From Cytospora piceicola (lineage: Eukaryota > Ascomycota > Sordariomycetes > Diaporthales > Cytosporaceae), in assembly GCA_023375675.1 (NCBI GenBank), contig JALQBC010000016.1, positions 310,001 through 374,000 on the forward strand: 64,000 nt of DNA. Reading direction: 5' to 3'. The translations under genes were made by a program, and so were the position numbers. The notes below the pieces were generated by a model. It was not told the DNA's origin and made no database searches. It saw only the letters and a program-made list of their open reading frames with translations. How positions within the stretch are numbered: position 1 is the first letter of the stretch; every line of letters begins with the position of its first letter. Of the stretch, positions 44,012 to 57,039 are shown piece after piece.

Positions 44012-45369
44012 GATCTAGGAGCGGTGATTTGGTCCGTGGGTGACTCGGGCAGGCAGACAGAGTGAGAGGTCTTTGGAAGGTAGAAGTAGATGGATTCACC
44101 CATGAGTATCAGACTTGGGAGGCTGACAGGGTCAGTATGTGTAGAGAAGTTCGTGGGCACCTTTTGAGACTTCCTGGCTACCTAGGTATAAATAACGAGG
44201 CGGCGTGTACCCAAGGGAAAGGAAAAGAAAAGAAAAGTAAAGCAAACTTGAGACAGCAACCATCTCAGTAAGTAGGGAGGGAGGTTCCCTGGTCTCTTTC
44301 CAGTCGGGGGATGCCGAGGTCCAAATGAAGTCCCATCGAGATATGAGTACAGACTTTAGGTACATAATACTGCAAGCCTCGGATCTCTGGGCGGATTCAT
44401 GTGTGGAAGGAATGATGGTTGAAATAGATGTCAGCCTTCAATTATCATGAGAAGCAAGAACAGAACACTATAGTACAGGCCAACAACAACGGCAACCAGC
44501 TTTCCCCGTTTAGTGCACACGGGAATAGAGGAGAGTATACATGTCTTACGCTTGGGAGAGCATCCTCGCCTTGCTTCGTCGAGACTAAGATTGCAGTGAA
44601 GTATGCACTCACGAACCACCCCGCGTAAGCACCCAAAACCAAGTAAACGTTGTGGAACTTAGACTTTTGGGACCACGAGGTCGAGCTGTGCCGTACCACA
44701 CATATACATAGACTATGTGCAGATCCCTTTCCCTCTTACTTTGATGCCCAGTCAGCTTTTGCTTCTGCCTCGAGCTTGGGCGGTCACATGCCATGACTCC
44801 ATGGTAATGTAACGCAAGGGGTGCTTGGAGAACTCGATCTCGTTAGGGTGACGGGACTTCGAACTCTACAGTATATTTACTGACAATAATACTGGCTGAA
44901 TGACTGGTTAGGTTTCCTGTGCAACGTCTGGGGAACTGAGGCGCATATGCCCATCACCCGGGCATAACCCATATGTCTAGAAGGGTTGCCATATGCTGGC
45001 AGGATCCATATATGTCCGTACAAACAAACACACGGATGAGCTCCATCCAGATTCCAGATCCCATAAGAACTCGCAAAGAAATGGTATCTGCATTGATCCT
45101 CTATCCCTCCTTCTTCTCCCCCCGGCTCGTCGCAACACCAATACCAACACTACCAACACCCACCCGCTCGCTATGTCACAGGCTATCTTTTTGTCGAGCC
45201 GCATTATGTATATATACTCTGGTATCTCACGCAACCTCTTCACTTGTGCAAAACCATCTGCCTCACCCCCTCTCCCCTCACGCCTGATTACTTCTTCCAC
45301 TCCCACCACCCTCCTCCGGAGACACACCACCCCCAACATCAATCCCCAAGAAAAAAAAAAGAACCCTGA
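44012..45369. other. intergenic, 1.4 kb, no supported gene
   Basis: Contains the promoter of the sorbosone-dehydrogenase-like gene, a TACCTAGGTA palindrome at 44179-44188, and the 3' end of the WHI2-like gene on the right. Small frames show no motifs. Confidence 0.65.
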
Positions 45370-47361
45370 TCATCGCAGCCCGATGACGCTCATCTCCAGC
45401 GTCCACACCCGGCGGATCCACACCTTGAGCTTGCCGTCCACGCCCTCGACGTCGTCGAGCTCCACGCCCTCCCACCAGCACCTCCTGGCCGGCTTGCGCC
45501 AGAACAGCAGCAGCTTCTGCGCCATGCCCACCGCGTTGTTGCCCATCTCGTTGCCGCGGATGTCGCTGCGGAGCCTGGCCAGGGCGAGGCTGCAGACGAC
45601 GGCCTTGTGAGGCTCTCCGGCGCGGTGGCCCCATCTGTCCTCGTGGTTGAACCCACTGCGGATCGACGTCAGCTCATGTGAACATACCGAGGAAAAGTCT
45701 AGAGGATTAAAGACCTCGGAGGGCCGAAGGGGGGAGGGGGGCATGACGACTTACCCAGCGGTCAACATCTCAATCAGATGCGCCTCGGTAGTGCCCGGCT
45801 CGTCGCTCCGCTTGAGTCCCGAGAAAATGCCGTTCTGCTTCAGCAACGCCCGGGCCGCGGCCCTCTTCACCTCCATCATCTCTGCCTGCTGAATCTCCTG
45901 CTTCGGCGGGATAACGTAGAAGTCCAGGTCCTCACGCAGCACAATGATGCCTGCCCGCTTCGACGAGTCACCGTGGCCCGCGCCGACCAACGGCTCGATA
46001 GACATGGCATCGCCGTCTTGTGATGCTGGTGGCGACGACTCGGATGGGATCGACGATGCGACCTTGCGGAAGAAGTCGAGCATGTACTGCAGTGATTCCG
46101 GGTCATACTAGAGATCGCGGCAACATGTTAGCCAACGGAGTTGATCTCCAAAGGTCGAGCTCGCAAGAACTGGGATCAGGCTGCAACTGACATCAACTTG
46201 AACCGCGTCGCCCTCAGCGGCCCCGCCCATGTGGCCCTCGGGGAAGAGGCCATTGGGGAACAGCGAGAGCAGGACAAACTCGGGAAGCGTCAGTAGCTCG
46301 TCCCGAGAGAGAACGAACCGGGTGCCCCTGAAAGCAAATGTTAGCCTTCAGACCGTACTACCCCATAATGATCCAAAGTGATTGGCGTACCTAAGGTCCA
46401 TGGTGATCGTCTCGTCGGCGCCGACATCTTCAAATAGCCATCGTGTCAGCAGAACCATTCTCCTCTAACCCATCCAGCTCCAAAAAACAGGGTTCGTGCT
46501 CACCTCCGATGGTGTTGATAGGCGGTCCGCCCTGCTGGACCTGAGTAATAATACTCGATGCTCCTCCGGCGGCAGCCATTACGTATGAGAAAGATTCGAG
46601 AGGACTGTAACCCTCTTCGTAGGCAGGCGGCGGTTCGGCGTCGTCGTCCTTTGAGCTGCCCTTTGTATCCTGGGGGAGCGCTCGTTTGGTCTCGTTCGCG
46701 AGTGATTCCTGGTAGGCGGTGGTCGGGGCGGAGCTTGAACCTGCTGGTGGCTCGTAGGCTGGGGCAGGTAGTGACCTCTCGCGTGGGCCTCCGGTCAACT
46801 CTGTGTCGTATAGCTCGTGATCCTGGCCGGGTTCAGAGCCTGGTTGGCCGTGCTGATCAGCGGCGTCGTGCGGCTGGCCTGTAGCAGACGAGAAACTGGC
46901 AAAGAGCGAGGAGAAGGGCGGTGGTGCGGTGCGGTAGGAAACGAGCGACGTGGCAGTCTCGCCGGAAGCTTCAGAGATTGGGTATTGAGGCGGCGGGAAC
47001 TGCTGCCTTTCTTCTCCTATCTCTGGATCTTGGCTGTTGTCGATGTCGCTGTTATTATTGTCGACGTCGTCGATATTGTCGTGGCCGGCTCGTTCGCGGC
47101 TGTCTTTGGCTACCAGGTCGTGATCGAGTCCTCCTTCTGAACTCAGGGCTGCGTCGACGACTTGTCGTCTTAAATGGCTTCGTCCGACTTGGGACCGAGA
47201 ACGTGCCAGACTGGAGTCTTGCGGCGCTGACAATTTGGCGGAGGTGGGGACGGCACTGTCGTTCCGTCTGATAATGTCGGGTGCTTCGTTCGTGAGTTGA
47301 TGGCTTGCTCGGCGGCTAAACGACCACCAGGAGCAACCTGACTGCTTGTGTGTATATTGCA
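45370..47361 (-). CDS. WHI2-like BTB/POZ-fold protein, 5' end not resolved
   Basis: Exons from the 5' side: open to 46504, then 46427-46391, 46327-46192, 46107-45755 and 45655-45370. The conserved core begins near SYVMAAAGGASSIITQVQQG and reads DVGADETITMDLRGTRFVLS, RDELLTLPEFVLLSLFPNGL and DYDPESLQYMLDFFRKV. This is the BTB/KCTD-like fold of yeast WHI2, a stress and TORC1 regulator. The C-terminal part has VLREDLDFYVIPP and FNHEDRWGHRAGEPHKAVV, then a Trp-rich end. About 260 residues ahead of the core are polar, acidic and Pro-rich (PPPAYEEGYSPLE) and look coding, but the frame has no ATG between a stop near 47470 and 46579. The true start may lie in an upstream exon I could not find. The first intron needs an AAG acceptor. 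The WHI2 relation is from memory of fungal homologues. Confidence 0.68.
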
Positions 47362-48903
47362 ATGAACGGATCAGGTTGATCTGCTGTTGAACACAAGTAA
47401 CAGGGCGAGCAGCAGAACAAAGGAATGGCGAGTGAGCGGAATGGCAACACGTTACACGATCAAGCGATTACACACACATCGGGAGAGGGGAGGGGAAAGT
47501 AATAAGAGAAGAACAAGGTTGCGTCCACTGTACATATAATGAATGGACAATGTCGAGGTTCTAAATTGCGACCGAATTGAATGGAGACGAAGGCTTGAGG
47601 TGAGAGATGAAGGGTCCCAAGGATCCCCTCCCCGTTTTACCAGGCCGGGATGGGTTGTTCCACGGGGGCTTGTCAGGCTTGTCAGGCTTGTCAAGCTCAT
47701 TAGGGCGTACTGGGCATACTGGGCGTACTGGGCGTGTGTGGTACGGACGGTCTGGGTTGTTTTAGGCGATGTCCTGAGCGGCGCTAATTGATTGACCTCA
47801 GGTAATCTGTAATCTGCTTGTAATCTCCAGAGTGCTCCTTGCGGGGCCCAGGCGGCCAGGCTGCAGGGCACTGGGGCAGTAACGTGCCAGCGCGCCAGCG
47901 TGCCAGCGTGCCAGCGTGCCTCCTCCAGTGGCAAGTGGGATAGTGGATAGGGACTTCCCGTTGGCTCTCCTCACTGTCGGGTTAATCTTCAGAAGGTGCA
48001 TACATACTTACTTAAGTACATCCCTCATGAGGGCCCACATGCGACATCCGACTATCACAGTACATAATTCAACACCACTTAAACTCTCAGTCTGCCACTT
48101 CCAACTCGATCCACTACCGATACCTTAGGTACCTAGGTAGGTAGTAAGTACCTGGAAATTACCTGGGTACCTGCTCAGTAGGTACTTACAGAGCACTGTA
48201 CTAATCCTGAAAGTTCATCGCAACGGCTATTTACTCAAGTAGGTACATAGGCACTTGAACCCAGGATGTGATCCGCCGGCAGGATAGCGATAGCACGATA
48301 GCATCAGGGGCCATGGCCACTCATTGCACAGTCTTTCTATAATATGGATCCTAACGTGCATGGGCAGACTGGTCACGTTTCCAGTGCAACTAAGTACAAG
48401 TAGCCAGAATAAGAAACCAATTGGCGCCCCCATCGTCTTTATTGCAGAAGTCATACCTCTGTCGCTATCTCGAGATGCTATTAAAAAGTACTACATGGTC
48501 ATATGTGAGCCTTGCTGGACACCATTGCTGCTGCCATTTCCTTTCCCACCTTTTCCCCACCGTACCAGCCCTGCTACTGCCCAGCTATGCTCAAGAAGTG
48601 GAAAATTCCTTCAACCATGTATTCCAAGTCAGATAACCTCCAGGCTATGAACGACCACAGGCCTGGTGGAAGAAGAAGAAGACAAGATTTGAGCGGGAGA
48701 AGAATAAAAATAAGGACAAACATTGGTGTGAGGGGAGGGGGGCAGATGCAGTGAGTCGTTGCCGGTCGTACCATTTCCATTTCCTTCTATGCCTGTACAA
48801 TTTTCCTTGTCATATTCAACCAAGGCTGTGCTCTCCAGGCCAACCCTCCTGTTCCATGAGACACTCCTTCCAACCCAGCCTCCGTCTGTCTCTTACAGTA
48901 CTC
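47362..48903. other. intergenic, 1.5 kb; may hide the first exon of the WHI2-like gene
   Basis: It contains short repeats: TTGTCAGGC x3 near 47667-47695, TACTGGGCG-type x3 near 47705-47735, and GCCAGCGTGCCAGCGTGCC at about 47885-47925. A TACCTAGGTA palindrome lies at 48130-48139. The right end is the 3' region of kin1. An upstream exon with the WHI2-like start codon may be here, but none was convincing. Confidence 0.6.
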
Positions 48904-51900
48904 TTACAAACGCAGCTCCTTCAGAATGTGATCCGCCATATTCTTGAACTGCCAAGTGTTGCCAGCCATACGCTTGAACTGAATGCCGTGTAGGCTGATC
49001 ATGGGCACCTTCACAATGAAGACCTCAAACTCCAGCACCATGTTGCCGCCCAAGTCGTCCTGCACCCGTGTCGTCGTCTCGCCCGGGTGCCGCCTTGATG
49101 GTCCTCCATGCTCACGCGAACTCTCGAAGTCCGACACGTCCGAGTTGCTACCACTTCGGTCTTCCCGTGGCCTGCCTGGCGTCCGTGGCGCAAAGGGCTG
49201 TGGCTGTGCCCCGTCCACCACATCGCGTATATCTTCTGCTCTCTCGGTCCGGAGACCAAAGCTAAAGCGTCTCCTGTGGCCGGGGCCTTGGGTGGGACTG
49301 CTGGGGGGCTCCACCTTCTTCAAGTCTATGCTGGGTGCACGCACGCAGCGGAAGCCACCCTTGATTTCTTGGTAGTCCACACCCAGTTGCTTCAGCACCC
49401 GCTTGATATCTGCCCGTATCTCAGGCACGGGCTTTGTGGATGTGGTGCTGACGCTGAACAGACCCTTCAGGAAGACGGGTTTCGCAAGGTCTGGGTTGTC
49501 GAGCCGCTCGTTTGATAGACCGCTGGTGTCGCCCGCATCAAGGTCGGTCTCTTCCGGCAGGTTCGCCTCTCGCTGCTCCTCACGCCTTGCACGTCGAGCC
49601 TGGATACTCTCACGTCTCGCGTGTCCCAGAGACTTGGTTCTCATGGAAACGGAGCGCGACGACGCAGCTGCTCTGCCCTCGGCTTGAGGCCTCTGACCTG
49701 CCGTGGAGCGGTCGGACCCGCTCGTAGTCGGCGGGTCCTTGACTTCTGTTCCTGACCCCATGACCCTCTTTCTGCGGAAATCGGCAGAGTTCACACTGGT
49801 CGACCGCCCTAGGCCCTTCTTCTGGCCCGCGGGGTTGAGACCAGCAGGTATTGGAGGGCTCAGCAGGTCACTATGCTGCGGCTGGCTACTCCCTGAGCGG
49901 ATCTGCGAGTTTGAACCATCTTCTCTTTCGCGCCTCGAGCGCCGAATGCTAAAAGACTTGCGAATTGGGATGCCGGGCACCGGGGGTTGTTCGGACGGAG
50001 ACTGGATGTGAACCTGAGGAGGATGCGATCGATCCCTGTCCAGCCTCTCGGGGTCCTTGGGCCGCCTCCTCGTAGAGAACCTCCTGAGGATCCCGGCTGC
50101 CGCGCTCTCCTTCTTCTCGGGCCTGTCTGGCTGGGCCTCTGCGCCCAGGGCCGCCTTTGGCGACAAGAGTGCCGACTTGTCAGGTGCGTCGTCTTCCCCG
50201 TGAGTCCGTGCGCGCTGTCTCGTTCTCCCGCCCGTCGCCTTCTCTCCTGGCATCTCGTATGCTGCTGAATTAGTATGGGCCTCCTGTGGCGGCGCAATCT
50301 CGGGCATGGGGTCCTTCTCCTTCTGAGCGGCGGGTTGCTGTGTAGACAAGGTCGGGACAACGTTCTCAGCCCGCTCACGATCTTGCTTCTCCTTGACCAA
50401 GTAGTAGATCGATAGTAGCGGGCTAAAGGCATTCATGGGGTCATTACCGAGCCCGAGCGCCTCGCTGCTGGGAGCGGTCAACGTGTCCCTGCTGTTCATG
50501 GAGTTGCGCCGCTTGTAGAAGTCGAACATGCCTCTTTTCTTGTCACCATCCCGGGTGGGCTGAGGCATGTCCTTCTCCTGCTGGAAGGCACGCACGCCTC
50601 GCTGGTACTCCTCCGACTCGACCAAGCGTGTCAACTGCGACTTGATGACATCGGGTGGTCCGAAGTTGAACCCAGTCATGGCGTTGATCACCTCTGCATC
50701 AAGTGGGAGTATGATAGGCTCACGGCGGGGAAGGAAGTTGTCAGGAGGGCTGCTGTAACCCTTGTTCATCCATGGGTGAACCATGACCTCGCCCATGGTG
50801 GCCCGCTGCTTGGGGTCTGTGACGAGCATCCGAGAAAGCAAGTTTTTGCACTCTGTCGAGGTATGTCAGTGTCAAGTCTAGGCCTGCCAAATGTGTGCCC
50901 AGATATGGAAGGGAAAACCACTTACCGCTTGACAGCCAGTTTGGATAGTCCACGAGACCCTTCTTGATCTTGGCATGAAGTGCAGGCATGCTCTGGTCGT
51001 CGAAGGGCACCTTGCCACAGACCAGAACATACAGAACGATGCCAAAGCTCCATACATCAACCTCGGGACCGGTGTAGGCTCTGGCCTGCAGAAGCTCCGG
51101 CGCGGCGAAGTACAAGCTACCACAGAAAGTCTTGAGGTGACCACGTGGAGAGAAAAGGTTGCTTAAGCCGAAATCAATGATCTTGATGTCCCCGGTCTTG
51201 CTGATCAGGATGTTCTCGATCTTGAGGTCACGGTGGACAATGCTGTTCCTGTGACAGTAGTCGAGGGCACTCGTGATCTGACGACTGAACTTCCTGGCCT
51301 GCTTCTCCTTGAGCTTGCCGTGGGAGATGATATAATCGAGCATCTGGCCGCCGTTGACATATTCGAACAGCATGTACCAGTGGTAGTTCGTCCTGACGAC
51401 ATCGCGCAGGCCACAAATGTAGGGGTGGTTGAGCAGGGTGACGATGGCAGCCTCTCGTGCGGTCCGGATCTCCTTACCCTGTTCGTTCCGCTCCCTCTCT
51501 GCTCGACTGTGATGGCCATCGTCGGCAGAGCCTCTCGGGATGATCTTGCATGCGACCTGGAGATGGATGACTGTGTTAGCAAGCATGCCCCAGAGATGCG
51601 TGTGGGACCCGACACCGTGCGAGCTTACCTGTTCATTGCTGTCCTCCTTTTTTGCCAGCTTGACTTTGCCCATGCTACCAGCGCCGATGGTCTTGCCCAG
51701 GATCCATTTCCCCGATTGTGTCGGTATGGTCGTCCGAGACCTAGCCTTGGGCTGTCCCGATGTACGTGGATCGGCGGGTGGCTGGACAGCAGCAGGGCCG
51801 GTGTTGTGAGCAACTGTAGTAGCCATATTTGTGGGCGATGGTGGTGGGACGCGAGGGGACCTGTGGCTGTTGCGACGGTGAGGACGAGAAGATGACGAGC

Positions 51901-52291
51901 CGGGCCTGGTGGCGGAGGAGTCTCTGTCCCTGTCTCTGTCTCTGCTGGTACTACTTCGATTATGCCGGGCTACGTTTGTGCGCTCATGCTCGTGTTGTTG
52001 ATGAGGCAGGACTTCTCTGTGTCGACTGGAGGTGCTGCTCGAGTGGCGATGAGAGGTAGAGGTCGAGATTGGTCGATTGGCGGCAGGAGAGGGCTGGGGC
52101 TGGGCGGCGGCGGCAGCAGCAGCAGCGGCGGCAGCAGCAACAACGACAGGGGCTGCGTGACGGGACCGTGTGGATTGAGGCTTCGCTGGCGATGAAGGGT
52201 CTTTGTGATGAACGACACGAGAAGAATGGATTTGAGGCCTTGGTGGAGATGGATGAGGAGCCTCGGGACCGGGCGAAATTGCTGTTGTCAT
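48904..52291 (-). CDS. kin1: KIN1-type serine/threonine kinase (PAR-1/MARK family)
   Basis: Three exons: 52291-51629, 51556-50926 and 50852-48904, giving 1080 aa. It controls cell polarity and membrane traffic at the cell cortex. The first ~190 residues are disordered, with a 12-Ala run and RDRDRDRD. The kinase domain spans about 194-462: GKTIGAGSMGKVKLA (Gly loop), VACKIIPR (catalytic Lys), IVHRDLKIENILIS, IIDFGLSNLF, KTFCGSLYFAAPELLQ (activation loop) and VMVHPWMNKGY. A long Ser/Arg-rich linker follows. The last ~130 residues contain the KA1 membrane/autoinhibitory domain ending HGIQFKRMAGNTWQFKNMAD. Length and order match fungal KIN1. The first intron (51557-51628, 72 nt) is in frame and stop-free; if retained it would insert 24 residues just before the catalytic Lys. 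Confidence 0.94.
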
Positions 52292-53080
52292 TTGGTGTTA
52301 AGGGGATCCGTAAATAATGGTCTTCGCCCAGCGATGGGGTAAACGTTTGGCGACTGACGAAAGCCGGTATTCTGTACAGATTACAGGGACGTCTGTTAGA
52401 AGGACAGGGTGGGTGGGTAGCCTTTAGAGATTGGCGTTGCGTAATGGAGCACTTGTCACATCAAGCAAGGTGACCTTGTTCAGATGTCGCGTCACCGTTC
52501 ACTGCCCTCGCATACTGGTTCGCTGATGTTGTTGACTGTAGTGTGACAAGTACACAGCAAAGCAAGGCGATCGATTGACGTCTGGTCTCCTGTGAATAGG
52601 TACTGTGTATGTAGGATACGCGATGGAAGCTGTACCTGAGTCGGGACCAGAGACACACAATAATAGGCGACTGGAGGCCGGTGCGCAATACAGTCAGCCA
52701 GACAGTCAGACAGTCAGACAGTACAATAGGCGGGAGCTTGTGGTAAAGAAAGGGTGGAGACGAGCCGGTGCCAGTTCCAGTTTCCAATTTCCAGTTTAGA
52801 AGAGGGTGAAGTTAAGCAGGACCTTAGGCAGTCTGGACCGTCTGGGCAGCAACAAGACCCATAGAAGAAGACGTCAGAGCACAGAGGACAGTGGACACTA
52901 TTCGGCAGACAAGTCTGGGGGGGAAAGACAGATAACAGGCAGAACTGGCAGAATGGCAGACTCGCAAAGCTGGACAAGACAAGGTTGGGCGGTGTTGTCC
53001 AATCCTGGAAATCAGTCGCGGACTGGTGGCGGCGGAGAGATGGTGACTGGTGGGATGCTGAGCGGTAGTCCTGACAGTCC

Positions 53081-53140
53081 CTGGATGGTCCTGGATGGTC
53101 CTGGATGGTCCTGAGTGGTCCTGAATGGTCCTGGATGGTC
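53081..53140. repeat. six-copy 10-mer tandem repeat (CTGGATGGTC)
   Basis: Copies at 53081, 53091, 53101 and 53131 are perfect; those at 53111 (CTGAGTGGTC) and 53121 (CTGAATGGTC) differ at one or two bases. It lies in the upstream region of kin1. Confidence 0.95.
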
Positions 53141-53741
53141 GACCGTTTCCCGTTTCTGGGATCCCAAGATTGGACTTGGACTGGACGATGAGGTATGTAC
53201 GGTACACAGTAGACAGTAAGATGTGCTTGCAAGTTGGCTGCAGGTGCCCAGATGGCCAGTGAGTGAGTGGCCTGCCTGCCTGAAGTGGTTGGTTGGTGTG
53301 GTTGGAGTGGCCTGGTGGTCGGCGGAAGGAAGGAGGGAGGACAGGGATGCTCAACCTGGACCGGAAAGCCTACGGGATAACGTGTAATAGCGTAGTAATA
53401 GCGTGTACCTTTAGTGTACACTACTCTGTAGCCTTCTGCTCCAAACCAGGTACCCTGGAACCTTGGAACCCTGGGTTACTGGGTTACCTCGCAAAATTTG
53501 CTAGCATGGACATAATTTGGTTTAGATTATAATCAATCAACTGGGTGACATACCTCGGGTTGGGCAAACACACTCTCTCATGTCTCCAGGTTTCAAAAGA
53601 AACGATTGCTCACCCCAGTCAGACTGGTAGATACCTGGATACATTACTGTGTATATCACAGGTGGACTAACGACGCCAGCTGATACCAGTGGCGGCCGAA
53701 CAATAAGCAAGCAACCTTGCCTACTAAGTACCTACCTAAAC

Positions 53742-53770
53742 AGGTAGGTACCTAGGTATCTAGGTACTTG
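53742..53770. repeat. TACCTAGGTA palindrome cluster
   Basis: A perfect TACCTAGGTA palindrome at 53749-53758 sits within GGTAGGTACCTAGGTATC and is followed at once by TAGGTACTTG. Further perfect copies lie at 53959 and 54252. Confidence 0.8.
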
Positions 53771-54680
53771 TTTTGATACACACCTGGGCAACTATAAGCA
53801 CCCGTGGACCTGGGCACCGTACTGTACTTAGGTCAAGTCCGTAATCGTCGTATAGGTACTCAAGTACATGGGTAGGCAATTTCCAGGACAAGGTTCCTTA
53901 TAATCAATCAGCCAAGAATAGAACAGATTGACAGTAAACACCACCTACCTACCTTACCTACCTAGGTACCTTAGATAGGTATGATTTATATGCTCAACTC
54001 TAAAAATGCATCATCCCATCTGAACATTGCTAAGTAGAACATGGGAGTGGCACGTTAGTAGGTCACTTAAGTACCTACCTAGGTGACTACACAATCGGAT
54101 AAACCCCACGCTGACCTGCCTGTTAATCAGCCCTACGCAGTACCTTAGCTACGTACATACATACGTATCGTGGGGAAGTGACGAGTAAGTAATCAGTAAA
54201 TCCATCCATGGTATCCGTACCTTACAGTAGATGCCTATTGGGTACAGTAGGTACCTAGGTAGGTGCTATCATGGTCATGGTAGATGTACCAGTTACTTCA
54301 GCCGCGCTGATACTTAGTACAAATCCCCATTGTTCCTGGTACCCTGGTACCCGAACCCTTGGAATCCTCACCATCCCAGCAAACAAACCCTTGGAACTTT
54401 CCCGTGCCTGCCGTTGGTGCCATCCTTATCATCCAAAACATTTGATCGCCCTGAGCCAGCCTCAGCCTCGCCGCCTCGCCGATAATACATACCCTGTCGC
54501 GCATCCTCGTGGAAACAGATTCTCCAGAATCCCAGAATCCCAGATCTCCAGATCTCCAGATCTCCAGATCCCCAGAATCCCAGATCTCAGATCCTAACCT
54601 ACCTATGCACTAGCCTACTACCCACCCTAGAGCCCTGGCCCCCCTCCCCCGGCTTCTTCCTCCTGCCACGGCTTTCCCAC

Positions 54681-57039
54681 ATGTCCTACAAGCGGTCCCG
54701 GGCGGAATACGAGGCAGATCTCCAGAAACAGCAGTCCCCCTTCGTCGTCTATGGCACCCCGCTGCCGCCTCTGGACTCGGAGGTTCGCGACGATGGCTCC
54801 TACGTCCCCGTCTGGAAGCAGGAGGTGAGGGACGAGAGGGGGAGAAAGCGCCTGCACGGTGCCTTTACGGGCGGATGGAGCGCTGGGTAAGTTCCCCCAA
54901 CCCACGGAGAAGAAGAAAGACCCATAGTATAAGCTATGGAAACAGTATTCACTAACATGCTTCTTTCCTAGCTACTACAACACCGTCGGGTCCAAGGAAG
55001 GATGGACACCCTCGACCTTCGTCTCGTCACGGACCAACCGAGCCAAGGACAAGGACAAGGACGACGCCAACAAGAAGGCAGCCCCCGGACAACGACTCGA
55101 GGACTTCATGGACGAGGAGGACCTGGCCGACGCAGAAGAATCGAGGCGGATACAAACCACACAGGCCTTCGCCGGGCTGGGCGCGTCGGACAGCGATGCC
55201 GGCCGCGCGGGCGGGCTGGCCGGCCTGTTCCACGTGCGAGGCGAGACCATGGGCACGAAGCTGCTCAAGAAGATGGGCTGGCGCGAGGGCCAGGGCGTTG
55301 GCCCCAAGGTCCGGAGGAAGGCGGACCTCGACATGCGGGCCAGGCCGGGCGCCGGCGCGGACGCGGGCGCGGACGCCGCGGGCGACGACACCTATTTGTT
55401 CGCGCCCGAGAACGCCCCGATGATTGGGTTCCTCCGGAAGACGGACCGCAAGGGGCTGGGTTATGAGGGCTCCTCGAGGCTTGCGCCCCTGGCGTCGTCA
55501 CGGCCCGGGCAGCAGTCGGACGAGGACGACGAAGACGAGGGCGGCTTCAGCCTGGGCCGGCCGAGGTTGCTGGGTTCGACGGGGGCCAAGAAGAAGGACA
55601 GCACGGCAGCTCGTGGCGGCATCGGGATAGGGGTGCTGAACGACACTGGCTCTGACGACGAGGATCCCTACGAGGTTGGGCCTCGAATATCATATAACAA
55701 GGTAATTGGCGGCAACAAGAAGAAGAAAAGGAAGGAGCCCGGCCTGTCGGCCACGGTCAACCCAGCCGTGAAGCTGCTGCCAAAGTTCGTACCAAAAGGG
55801 AAAGCCGCGGTGAAAGGGGCCGCCCTCGGGGTGCGAAAATGCCACGACGGCCGGCCGCCCCTCCCAGGCTTCGTCCTCGGCCAGGAGCCAGACCCCCTCA
55901 CATCCATGATCAACGCCGACGGCAAATACCCGCCACCAGAGATACCCCCCGGCTGGACATCAGCCAAGAAGCCAGAAGCCACCCCCGCCCCTTCCTCCTC
56001 CTCGCAGCACGCCTCGGCGGCGGACGCGGCCAGGGCGTCCAGGCTGGACCCCGCCGGCCGCGCCGCCCTCCTCGGCGAGAGGCAGCTCCCCGGGAAGTCC
56101 GTCTTCGACTTCCTGACGTCCTCGGCCCGGGACCGGCTGGCGGCGGCCACGGGGAAGACGGACCTGCCGCAGGCCGGGGGCGAGGTGCCCGAGGGCTACG
56201 CGCTGACGGAGGAGGAGAGGCGGCGCGGGCTGCTGGGCCAGGTCCCGGCGCTGGACAGGCAGGGCGCGGCGGGCGCGCTGGCGCGGGGGGCGGCGGGCGG
56301 CGGGCCGTACGGGGACGACGACGGCAAGCGCGCCCGGTACAGGGCGTACCTGGAGCTCCAGGCGGGGCTGCGGGGCGAGCCGCCGCCGCGGCCGGCCGGG
56401 ATGCCCGCCGGCGAGTGGGTGCGGGAGATGCACGAGTTCGTCAGCGTCGCGAGGATGTTCAGGCCCATGACGGGCAGCATGGCCTCGCGCTTCACCACGT
56501 CCTCGCCGTCGCCGTCCTCGTCCTCCGCCACGGCGGCGACCGGCGCCGGCGGGGACGGGGCCGCCCTGCTGTCCAAGCCCTCCCCCGCCAGACCGGAGGA
56601 CCCGGCGGAGCAGGCGGCCCGGATGGGCATGTTCGGCCAGATGACGAGGTCGGTCAGGGACTTCCACCCGAGCCGGCTGCTCTGCAAGCGCTTCAACGTC
56701 AGGCCGCCGGCGCACGTCCAGGCAGAAGAAGACCCCCGGGGCGGCGCGGACGCCGCGAGGAGGGGGGGCCCGCAGGCGAGACCGCCGGAGCCGAGCTTCA
56801 TGATGACGACGCAGATGATACAGGACGCACCTGCTGCCGGTGGCGCCGGCGCCGGCGGCGTGCCGGGGGTGGGTGAAGATCACCAACAGGCCCCGCCTGC
56901 TGGTCTGTCGAGGAAGGAGGATGACGCTGCTGTGGTGGTAGTAGACACTACCAGGAACGACGCGCTGGAGGGCAGACGCGCCGGCGAGGAGGTCTTCAAG
57001 GCTATCTTTGGCGACAGCAGCGATGATGAGGATAGTTAG
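54681..57039 (+). CDS. G-patch splicing factor (GPATCH1 / TOUGH family)
   Basis: Two exons, 54681-54886 and 54972-57039, giving 757 aa. GPATCH1-type proteins bind the spliceosome and stimulate a DEAH helicase. The N-terminal family block is clear: [71 protein letters not shown]. The G-patch follows at about residues 160-190: [20 protein letters not shown]. Further on come [29 protein letters not shown] and [20 protein letters not shown], which are typical of the family. Much of the 3' half is Ala/Gly/Arg-rich with very GC-rich codons, so homology fades there. The acidic C-terminus ([10 protein letters not shown]) is usual. Opposite-strand and other-frame open stretches here are GC-driven shadows. 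Confidence 0.9.

Larger units (their letters stand above)
52292..54680. other. intergenic, 2.4 kb, divergent promoters of kin1 and the G-patch gene
   Basis: No gene is supported. It holds a (GTCAGACA)-type repeat near 52695-52720, a six-copy 10-mer repeat at 53081-53140, three TACCTAGGTA palindromes within 520 bp (53749, 53959, 54252) and a CAGATCTC repeat at 54541-54572 just before the G-patch gene. Confidence 0.7.
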
